DNA from: Oceanihabitans sediminis
GTDB lineage: Bacteria > Bacteroidota > Bacteroidia > Flavobacteriales > Flavobacteriaceae
DNA: 64,000 nt
NCBI RefSeq assembly: GCF_003337215.1
Contig: NZ_QPIG01000005.1
Span: forward strand, 124,001-188,000
Reading direction: 5' to 3'
Positions 38,469 through 45,179 of this stretch are shown piece after piece. The position numbers were made by a program, and so were the translations under genes. The notes below the pieces were generated by a model, which was given only the letters and a program-made list of their open reading frames with translations, was not told where the DNA came from and made no database searches. Within the stretch, counting starts at the first letter, position 1. Each line of letters begins with the position of its first letter.

Positions 38469-38582
38469 TAACTATTTTTTACTATAACTACCCTAAATTC
38501 TATTTGTAAAAGTACATACAAGAAGTTCTTTAAAAACTTATTTAAACTAGTATTCGAAAATGTATATACTTACTAAAAGAAG

Positions 38583-39560
38583 TTACTCCTCCATGGAAAT
38601 CACTAATCGCTTTCCTGCACCCACTTGACGACTCCATAAGTCTTCTATATTCTTTAGAGAATCTACAACTAAGCCCATTTGTAACTTATCTGCTGCAGCT
38701 AGTTGAAACATTTCCGGCAGTATTTCCTTACGAAAAGCTTGAAGTTCTTCTTGAGAAAGACTTCCAAAACCAGAGCCTAATATTTCAATAGCAGAACTTC
38801 TTAATACCCCAGAAGATAAATTTATGTTTTCACCCGCCATAGAACCTACGGTTACTATACGCGTTTTATGTGTAAAATTATCTAATCCGCCACCTTTTAA
38901 GGCTTTAATTAATAATTCTACTGGTTTTCCCCACACGTAATCGATAACCAAATCTATTGGTGTTTCAGCATGCTGCTTTTTCAATTGTTCTACAATTTCC
39001 TCATCACTTTGCTTCAGAGAAATAATAAAATCTGCTCCAAGGGCTTTTGTTTTTTCAAGATTCTCTTGATTTCTCCCTGTGGTAATTACAGTTTTTGCTC
39101 CATAATATTTCGCTAACTGAACTGCTAAAAGCCCGGTAACTCCGGTTGCTCCGTTAATCAAAATATTTTGCCCTGGCTGAATCTTTCCTCGTACTTGTAA
39201 AGCCATTGCTGCTCCTAAAACAGCATTTGGTAATGCCGCTGCTGTAAAACTATCTAATCTATCTGGGACTATCGTATATTGGTTCTTAGTGATAATTGCC
39301 TTTTCTGCAAGCATCCCAGTAACACCCTGTGCATAGACTCTTGTTCCGTCTGCTAAAACGCCAACACCATCTATTCCAACAATGGTAGGTAGTTCTGTAT
39401 AACTTGCATAATGAGTACCACCAGCTCTTAATTTATCAAGATTTTTAACGGCTGCTGCTTGTACTTCAAGTAATAATTGATCTTCCTTTGTAACTTCAGG
39501 AGTAGGGAAATCTTTGTAAATAGGAGAACTCCCTAATTGCTCTAAAACTGCTGCTTTCAT
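38583..39560 (-). CDS. Zinc-independent MDR-family quinone oxidoreductase
   Basis: A 325-residue medium-chain dehydrogenase/reductase. N-terminal GroES-like domain (AAVKNLDKLRAGG), then the Rossmann nucleotide loop GQNILINGATGVTGLLAVQL and an NADPH-specifying basic TTGRNQENL. The structural zinc cysteines of alcohol dehydrogenases are absent, pointing to the quinone oxidoreductase branch. It probably reduces quinones or reactive carbonyls with NADPH. It lies downstream of the yceI gene, but two hairpins in the 114-bp gap suggest separate or reduced transcription. Confidence 0.88.
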   Translation of the reverse strand: MKAAVLEQLGSSPIYKDFPTPEVTKEDQLLLEVQAAAVKNLDKLRAGGTHYASYTELPTIVGIDGVGVLADGTRVYAQGVTGMLAEKAIITKNQYTIVPDRLDSFTAAALPNAVLGAAMALQVRGKIQPGQNILINGATGVTGLLAVQLAKYYGAKTVITTGRNQENLEKTKALGADFIISLKQSDEEIVEQLKKQHAETPIDLVIDYVWGKPVELLIKALKGGGLDNFTHKTRIVTVGSMAGENINLSSGVLRSSAIEILGSGFGSLSQEELQAFRKEILPEMFQLAAADKLQMGLVVDSLKNIEDLWSRQVGAGKRLVISMEE

Positions 39561-39603
39561 ATGCGGATTTTTATATATCTAAAAATAATAATATAATGAA
39601 AAA

Positions 39604-39626
39604 GAGGCAGTTTATAACACTGCCCC
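39604..39626 (-). terminator. Probable terminator after the yceI-like gene
   Basis: GAGGCAGT (39604-39611) and ACTGCCCC (39619-39626) make an 8-bp stem with one wobble pair; on the minus strand it is followed by a T-run (CTCTTTTTC). A second hairpin, TTTTCTAAA/TTTAGAAAA at 39637-39660, precedes it. Confidence 0.65.
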
Positions 39627-39674
39627 TATTCTGTATTTTTCTAAAGGAGATTTTAGAAAATATCTGTTATATAC

Positions 39675-40196
39675 TTATGCTTGTTTTGTAAACTGTACGT
39701 CAACAACCATTTTTACTTTATCTGAAACCACAATGCTTCCAGCTTCTGTTACAGCACTCCAAGTTAAGTTGAAATCTTTTCTGTTGATAGTACCTGTCAT
39801 TTCAAAACCAGCTTTTGTTTGTCCGTAAGGATCTTCAGCTATACCATTTAATTCTGCGTCTAAAACAACTTCTTTCGTGATGTCTCTTATCGTTAAATCT
39901 CCTACTAACTTTTCTCCGTCGAAAGATTTTGAAACAAATTTCATTTCAGGGAATTTTTCAGAGTTGAAGAAATCATCCGATCTTAAATGGGTATCTCTAT
40001 CTTTATTTTTTGTGTTGATAGATGCTGTTTTTGCACTAAAGCTAAAATCTGCATTCTTAAAATCATCTCCATCTGTTTTTGCACTTGCTTCAAAATCTTC
40101 GAAGTGACCTGTTACGGTAGAAATCATCATGTGTTTTACTTTGAATGCGATTTCTGAATGTGAATTGTCTAATGACCAGTTTGTGTTCTTACTCAT
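39675..40196 (-). CDS. YceI-family lipocalin-like protein
   Basis: A 173-residue YceI-family beta-barrel: WSLDNSHSEIAFKVKHMMIS opens the domain, followed by SSDDFFNS-type loops (HLRSDDFFNSEKFP) and TGTINRKDFNLTW. YceI proteins bind polyisoprenoids or amphiphilic quinone-like ligands. No signal peptide is visible, so this copy may be cytoplasmic, unlike periplasmic E. coli YceI. It lies 43 bp after a DoxX gene in the AraC-led redox group. Confidence 0.92.
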   Translation of the reverse strand: MSKNTNWSLDNSHSEIAFKVKHMMISTVTGHFEDFEASAKTDGDDFKNADFSFSAKTASINTKNKDRDTHLRSDDFFNSEKFPEMKFVSKSFDGEKLVGDLTIRDITKEVVLDAELNGIAEDPYGQTKAGFEMTGTINRKDFNLTWSAVTEAGSIVVSDKVKMVVDVQFTKQA

Positions 40197-40239
40197 TTTT
40201 ATATGTTTTATAAATTAATATTTCCTTTTAATAAATTGT

Positions 40240-40665
40240 TTACTTTTTCAATAACCAGTTGTCTAAAGAATATTTCCCTGCCCCTATTAGTGCAATAGAA
40301 ATATATACTGCTGCGTAAAGAAGTGGTAATTCTTGTCTTCCAAACCCATCGGTAGCATGTACTATAAATGCTGCAACAAACATGGTTATAGCTAATGGAA
40401 TTGCAGCTAGTCTAGTTCCTAAACCTACAATTAGAAGGACTGCACATAGCACTTCTGAAAAAACTGCTAAGGCTAAGGATGCTGTTGCTCCTACTCCTAT
40501 TGGATCTCTAAATTGAATTGGCTCTCCACTAAACAGTGCTTCAAACTTACCTAATCCATGGGTTAACATAAAAGCTCCTCCGGCAATTCTTAGTATTAAT
40601 ATTGCTACACTTATATTTGTACTATTGGATCCTGAATTCAGGGCTTTATTTAATAATGTTTGCAT
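40240..40665 (-). CDS. DoxX-family membrane protein
   Basis: A 141-residue protein with four predicted membrane helices in the DoxX pattern (ILRIAGGAFMLTHGLGKFEA, LALAVFSEVLCAVLLIVGLG, IPLAITMFVAAFIVHATDG, LPLLYAAVYISIALIGAG). DoxX proteins sit in the cytoplasmic membrane and are linked to quinone or thiol redox stress; the precise reaction here is unknown. It follows the GNAT gene by 19 bp. Confidence 0.92.
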   Translation of the reverse strand: MQTLLNKALNSGSNSTNISVAILILRIAGGAFMLTHGLGKFEALFSGEPIQFRDPIGVGATASLALAVFSEVLCAVLLIVGLGTRLAAIPLAITMFVAAFIVHATDGFGRQELPLLYAAVYISIALIGAGKYSLDNWLLKK

Positions 40666-40684
40666 CTATTTATTGAATTTTTAC

Positions 40685-40966
40685 TTATCTTAATACGTCT
40701 TGAATATCTTCTAATTTCTTGAACATTGCTGCAGCAAATGGACATAATGGAGTGATTTTGATGTTTTTCTCTCTTGCCATCTCTACGATTTTATAAAGCA
40801 ATTGCTTTCCTACGCTTTTTCCTTTGAATGCTGGATCTACCTCAGTGTGGTCAATGATAATATGATCTGATCCTGCTATAGAATACGTCATAGTTCCGGC
40901 TCTTGTATCACCTTCTGTTGCTAATGCAAAGCCTTTATTGTCTCTTTCTTTTATAATTATTTCCAT
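40685..40966 (-). CDS. Small GNAT-family N-acetyltransferase (YjdJ-like)
   Basis: A 93-residue minimal GNAT protein of the COG2388 type. The acetyl-CoA loop is seen in GKSVGKQLLYKIVEMAREKN, with HTEVDPAFKG before it and PLCPFAAAMFKK after. These short proteins carry only the core fold and may bind acetyl-CoA with a cysteine near the C-terminus. Substrate unknown. It lies between the pirin gene (28 bp upstream) and doxX in the redox group. Confidence 0.9.
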   Translation of the reverse strand: MEIIIKERDNKGFALATEGDTRAGTMTYSIAGSDHIIIDHTEVDPAFKGKSVGKQLLYKIVEMAREKNIKITPLCPFAAAMFKKLEDIQDVLR

Positions 40967-40994
40967 GGTATATATGTTTTAAAAATTCCTTGTT

Positions 40995-41873
40995 TTATAA
41001 TGACATTGGTACTTCCATTAGTAATACACGCGCATTTGCTGTAGCTTTTACATCTATGCTTTCTGTGTCCCAAATTCCCATACCGTCTCTTCTGGATAAT
41101 TTTTGTCCTTCAATCTCTACTTCACCTTCAAGAATAAAGGCATAAACGCCATTTCCTTCTTTATTGATTTTGTAAGTATCTGACTTTCCTTTTTCAAACT
41201 TCCCTAAATGAAACCAAGCATCTTGATTAATCCATACTCCTTGGTCATCTTTATTCGGAGAAAGAACTTGGTAAAAAGCATTATCCTTCGCGATATCTCT
41301 AATAGATACTTGATCGTATCTCGGATCTAGATTTCTTTCTTTTGGAAAAACCCAAATTTGAAGAAATTTCACTTCCTTGTCTTTATTTTTATTGTACTCA
41401 GAATGTGTGATTCCTGTCCCGGCACTTAATACCTGCACATCACCTTCTTTGATAACAGCCACATTCCCCATACTATCTTTATGTTCTAAATCGCCTTCTA
41501 AAGGGATGGAAATAATTTCCATATTGTCGTGTGGGTGGGTTCCAAATCCCATTCCTGCTGCTACGGTATCGTCGTTTAGTACGCGTAACACACCAAAGTG
41601 CATTCTTTCTGGATTGTGATAGTTCGCAAAGCTAAAGGTGTGGTGTGAGTTTAACCAACCGTGATTTGCGTGTCCTCTTGTTTCTGCTTTGTGAATTATT
41701 GTGTTCATAGTCTTTATACTTTTATTTGGTAAATGATTAAATCCTACTTGCTGCATCAATCTGTCGTAAGTAGATTTTGGAGATTTACTTTCTTCTGCTT
41801 TAAGTGCTTGAGGGGCAATTGCTCCTACAACACCAGTTAAAAAAACATTTTTAATAAATTTCTTACGATTCAT
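40995..41873 (-). CDS. Pirin-family cupin with an N-terminal signal-like extension
   Basis: A 292-residue pirin-like protein. The bicupin starts near residue 55 (MNTIIHKAETRGHANHGWLN) with metal ligands GTHPHDNMEI and the HSEYN region; YhhW-type members are quercetin 2,3-dioxygenase-like. Unusually, about 54 residues precede it: MNRKKFIKNVFLTGVVGAIA, resembling a Tat or Sec signal (basic n-region, hydrophobic core, then ALKAEES). Pirins are normally cytoplasmic. Translation could instead start at the internal ATG, giving a normal-length protein. It is 90 bp downstream of the AraC regulator. Confidence 0.88.
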   Translation of the reverse strand: MNRKKFIKNVFLTGVVGAIAPQALKAEESKSPKSTYDRLMQQVGFNHLPNKSIKTMNTIIHKAETRGHANHGWLNSHHTFSFANYHNPERMHFGVLRVLNDDTVAAGMGFGTHPHDNMEIISIPLEGDLEHKDSMGNVAVIKEGDVQVLSAGTGITHSEYNKNKDKEVKFLQIWVFPKERNLDPRYDQVSIRDIAKDNAFYQVLSPNKDDQGVWINQDAWFHLGKFEKGKSDTYKINKEGNGVYAFILEGEVEIEGQKLSRRDGMGIWDTESIDVKATANARVLLMEVPMSL

Positions 41874-41963
41874 AGTATTTGCTTTAAGTATAGTACAAAG
41901 ATACAGTAGAACAGAGGGTTAGGGAATATAAAAAAAAGGGATAGACTTATGAAAATCCGACAT

Positions 41964-42839
41964 CTAAGACTTTTGCTCCTTTTTCTTAAAACTGGATGGG
42001 GATAATTGGGTGTGTTTTTTAAAAAAAGCACTAAAGTTGCCTGGTTCATTAAAACCTAATGCATAAGCTATTTCCTTGTTGGTAGCGTCTGTAAAAAACA
42101 ATAACCTTTTAGCTTCGGTAATAATTCTTGCTTGTATATAGTCTTTGGCTGTTTTTCCTATTTTCGCCTTTACTGTTCTATTTAAATGGTCTGGGGTAAT
42201 ATGCAAGGCATTGGCATAAAAGCTAGAGGAATGTTCTTCCTTATAATGTGCTTCTACAGCTTTTTTAAATTTCCTGATTAAGTTATCTCCTGTGGTATCT
42301 ACATCGGATTCTATAGGGTTGATAGAACAAATATTATTACATTCTATTAGCAAAAGCTTTAAATAAGCGCCTATAGATAATAGCTTCATGTTTGCATCAC
42401 TGCGGAATAGTTTGAAAATTTGATTGGAATAATGTGCTATGGTATCAAATTTTTCTTTGGTTGGTGTTAGTGGCGGACTCTGCCCATAGTTATTGAATAG
42501 GTTTAAACTATCTATAAAAGAAAGTCGGATGGAATTTTCAATTAAAAACTGATTAGAAAAAGTCATGGCATAACCGAAAGATTTTTCAGCCTCCATTACC
42601 TGATGTACCTGACCAGGAGCAACAAAAAACACCTGATGATTGGTAAGTTCGTAGGTGTTGAAATCTATATTATGCTGACCTTTTCCTTGATTTACGATTA
42701 AAACCGTGTAGTAGTTATGCCGGTGAGGTTCATCTACTTCTCCATTTCGTTTCGTATAAATATCCTCCATTTTAGAGATGCTAAAATTGCTACTTTCTTC
42801 AGCTTTATTTACCTTTTGATATGTTTTAACGCTTTCCAT
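41964..42839 (-). CDS. AraC-family transcriptional regulator
   Basis: A 291-residue regulator. The N-terminal cupin-like sensor includes VDEPHRHNYYTVLIVNQGKG and a GQVHQV strand; two C-terminal helix-turn-helix units are DHLNRTVKAKIGKTAKDYIQ and NKEIAYALGFNEPGNFSAFF. It heads the same-strand series pirin, GNAT, DoxX and YceI, and probably activates it in response to redox or xenobiotic stress. On the minus strand TAAATTTG (42888-42881) is a fair -7 element. Confidence 0.9.
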   Translation of the reverse strand: MESVKTYQKVNKAEESSNFSISKMEDIYTKRNGEVDEPHRHNYYTVLIVNQGKGQHNIDFNTYELTNHQVFFVAPGQVHQVMEAEKSFGYAMTFSNQFLIENSIRLSFIDSLNLFNNYGQSPPLTPTKEKFDTIAHYSNQIFKLFRSDANMKLLSIGAYLKLLLIECNNICSINPIESDVDTTGDNLIRKFKKAVEAHYKEEHSSSFYANALHITPDHLNRTVKAKIGKTAKDYIQARIITEAKRLLFFTDATNKEIAYALGFNEPGNFSAFFKKHTQLSPSSFKKKEQKS

Positions 42840-43002
42840 TCGAGTAATTACTTCATGAGTTAAATTATAAGAAACTTCTTCAAATTTACACTTTTGATTT
42901 AAGTCTGTAACATTAATTAATGATTTTGGTATTCAAAGAAAAACCTAATAATCCCGATAGGACTTATTGTGCCTCTAGAATCTGATTCCATTATAAAAAG
43001 AA

Positions 43003-43052
43003 AAACACCTAAAACAATTTGGATCTCCCCATCCAAACCATTCTAAGTGTTT
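43003..43052 (-). terminator. Terminator of the phytase operon
   Basis: An outer pair AAACACCTA (43003-43011) / TAAGTGTTT (43044-43052) with one mismatch and a perfect inner stem TTTGGAT (43018-43024) / ATCCAAA (43031-43037) form an extended hairpin. On the minus strand it is followed by TTTTTCTTTTT, so it ends transcripts coming from the phytase gene. Nothing else is seen between here and the AraC promoter. Confidence 0.8.
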
Positions 43053-43087
43053 AAAATAAATACTAAATTTAGTATTACAATTTACGC

Positions 43088-44155
43088 CTATAGCGCATTA
43101 TCAATTTCCTTTTGAATTTGTCTCCAATCGTAAAAATGAAAAGATTTTCCGTTTGTCATCGCTACGAGCATGCCCTTAGGAAAGTGTTCTCCTAAATTCA
43201 CATTAGTTGCCTCTGCCCCATCACATTCATCTGTAGAAACAGAAACGGAAGTAATAAGGTTATGAGTGTGTTTATCATGTGAAGCTCCTTCACGTGAATA
43301 TACTAAAAACTTGTTTGCTTGCTGATCTGAAACCAATATATATCCTGTTCCTTTTCCGGTAGTGTAAATTGCAATTCCCTCGTGATCTCGTTTTGCATCT
43401 TCTTGACCAAAAAATGACAATTGAGTATTATCATTTAATTCTGGATCGGCGTAATATTTACGAATTCCCGCGGTTTCATCAGAGTAATACACAAATCCCA
43501 ATGCATTATCTACGGCTATAGCTTCAATTTCTTTCCTTCCGCTATATTCACCAAATGCTCTTACTTTCATACCTTTTACCACCTTATTTTCATCGGTAGA
43601 AAGTTCGTACTGCCATAGATAACTCCCTGATGGCCCTGACTTTCTTCCCACTATAGCATACACTTGAGAGGTAGAATCGGTAGTTTTTGTGTATAGTGAA
43701 ATTCCCATAGGCTCATTGTGTCCTTCTCCTTTTTCATTTTCAAAAACTTTAATCCCTCCATCATCAATTGGCGTTAGATCAGGTAATCGAAAAACTCGAA
43801 TACTATTTGCCTTACGTTCGGTAAGTACAGCAATATCAATTTTTTCTCCTCCCCAATTGTAACCATAGGCGATATCAACGTTGTTCGGACGTTTTAAATT
43901 AAGAACTTTATTGATGATTTTTCCATCTAAATCATAAGCATACAATCCTCCATTCATATCCTTATCGGTTCCTAAAACAATACTTTTCTTAGGATTTGTA
44001 GGATGTATCCAAATAGCAGGGTCATCCGTATCATTTGGTGTTTGCTCGGTTATAACAATAGGGTTTAATGAATTTAATTCTATTGTATTCTTACAAGAAA
44101 CTAAACAGGAAAATCCAAAACCTAATAGTATACATCTATAGACTGTTTTAATCAT
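43088..44155 (-). CDS. Beta-propeller phytase (3-phytase), lipoprotein
   Basis: A 355-residue beta-propeller phytase. MIKTVYRCILLGFGFSCLVSC is a lipoprotein signal with Cys21 lipidated. The propeller blade hallmarks DTDDPAIWIHP (about 42-52), GTDKDMNGGLYAYDLDGK, NVDIAYGY and EGIAIY are present; the aspartate/glutamate-rich sites bind calcium. The enzyme releases phosphate from phytate at the cell surface or in the periplasm. It follows a calcineurin-like phosphatase by one base and is followed by a strong terminator; with the upstream TonB receptor this forms a phytate or organophosphate scavenging operon. Confidence 0.93.
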   Translation of the reverse strand: MIKTVYRCILLGFGFSCLVSCKNTIELNSLNPIVITEQTPNDTDDPAIWIHPTNPKKSIVLGTDKDMNGGLYAYDLDGKIINKVLNLKRPNNVDIAYGYNWGGEKIDIAVLTERKANSIRVFRLPDLTPIDDGGIKVFENEKGEGHNEPMGISLYTKTTDSTSQVYAIVGRKSGPSGSYLWQYELSTDENKVVKGMKVRAFGEYSGRKEIEAIAVDNALGFVYYSDETAGIRKYYADPELNDNTQLSFFGQEDAKRDHEGIAIYTTGKGTGYILVSDQQANKFLVYSREGASHDKHTHNLITSVSVSTDECDGAEATNVNLGEHFPKGMLVAMTNGKSFHFYDWRQIQKEIDNAL

Positions 44156-44156
44156 C

Positions 44157-45155
44157 TTACTTCTTTTTTAAATGCATTGTGTGTAATATTTCCGCACTGT
44201 TTTTAAGTGCTTTTATGGTCTGAATTTCCATGAAATCTCCATTAACTGTAAAGCTCATAAAACCTGGTTCTGCTTTAGAAAAGATAGTTCCTTCCCGATT
44301 TCCTGCTGGGCGCGTTTCACTTCCTCCACCAGACAAAAATTGAGTCGTAAACCTACCCTTTGGTTTTATAATTTGTAAGTCGTGCTCATGACCACAGATA
44401 TAAGCATCTACTTTTAAAGAATCGAATAAATCTGCAAACTGACTTTCAAAATCTTTAGTATCCTTAGCCTCTTTACGCTTTCCACCACTATACAACGGAT
44501 GATGACCTACAACGACTTTCCAAGCAATGCTTTCATCTTTTGTACTCAACGTTTCAATAAGCCATTTTTTTTGCTCCTCAGCGTTTTGTGATTCAAGATG
44601 TGGGTATTTTTCGTTTTTACCTTGATAGCTTTGAATAAACGGGCTCGTATCCATAACCACTAAAAGCAACTTTTTTCCATCGTTTAATTCAAAAGTTTTA
44701 CTGTAATAAGGAGCCGGCATATTCCAACGACGGCTGATATCTGAATAGGCAATTTGCGCATCAATATTTCCTCTATGATCGTGGTTTCCTAAAGCAGCAT
44801 ACCAATCAATATAAAGTGATGGATGGGTATAAATATTATTAAATGAAGCATGCCAATGTTCGTCATAAATACTTGCTACACCATTTGGATAAAAATTATC
44901 GCCAACCGTAACAATAAACTCTGAATCTAACATTAAAGCGGCGTTCCCCAATTGTTTAGCAACTTCTTTTTGATAGTATTCGCCTACGCGACCAAAATCT
45001 CCAAGAACTAAAAAGTTTAAATCTTCATTTTCATTTTTAAGCTCCGGAATAAAGTCGCCTTTATATCCAGCTGTTAGTTTTGATTCTATAAATGACTCTT
45101 GCCCAAACAAGGTTTGCAGCAAAAGAAAGAAAATAATAAAGTGTAATTTTTTCAT
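44157..45155 (-). CDS. Secreted calcineurin-like (purple acid type) phosphatase
   Basis: A 332-residue metallophosphoesterase with a signal peptide (MKKLHFIIFFLLLQTLFGQ). Metal motifs: LGDFGRVGEYY, VGDNFYPNG, LGNHDHRG, VVGHHPLYSG and CGHEHDLQ, matching tartrate-resistant purple acid phosphatases with a Tyr-containing GDNFY loop. It probably hydrolyses phosphomonoesters, including lower inositol phosphates, in the periplasm. It lies 24 bp after the TonB receptor stop and one base before the phytase. Confidence 0.93.
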   Translation of the reverse strand: MKKLHFIIFFLLLQTLFGQESFIESKLTAGYKGDFIPELKNENEDLNFLVLGDFGRVGEYYQKEVAKQLGNAALMLDSEFIVTVGDNFYPNGVASIYDEHWHASFNNIYTHPSLYIDWYAALGNHDHRGNIDAQIAYSDISRRWNMPAPYYSKTFELNDGKKLLLVVMDTSPFIQSYQGKNEKYPHLESQNAEEQKKWLIETLSTKDESIAWKVVVGHHPLYSGGKRKEAKDTKDFESQFADLFDSLKVDAYICGHEHDLQIIKPKGRFTTQFLSGGGSETRPAGNREGTIFSKAEPGFMSFTVNGDFMEIQTIKALKNSAEILHTMHLKKK

Positions 45156-45179
45156 GATAATTTTAATAATAAAAGGTTT

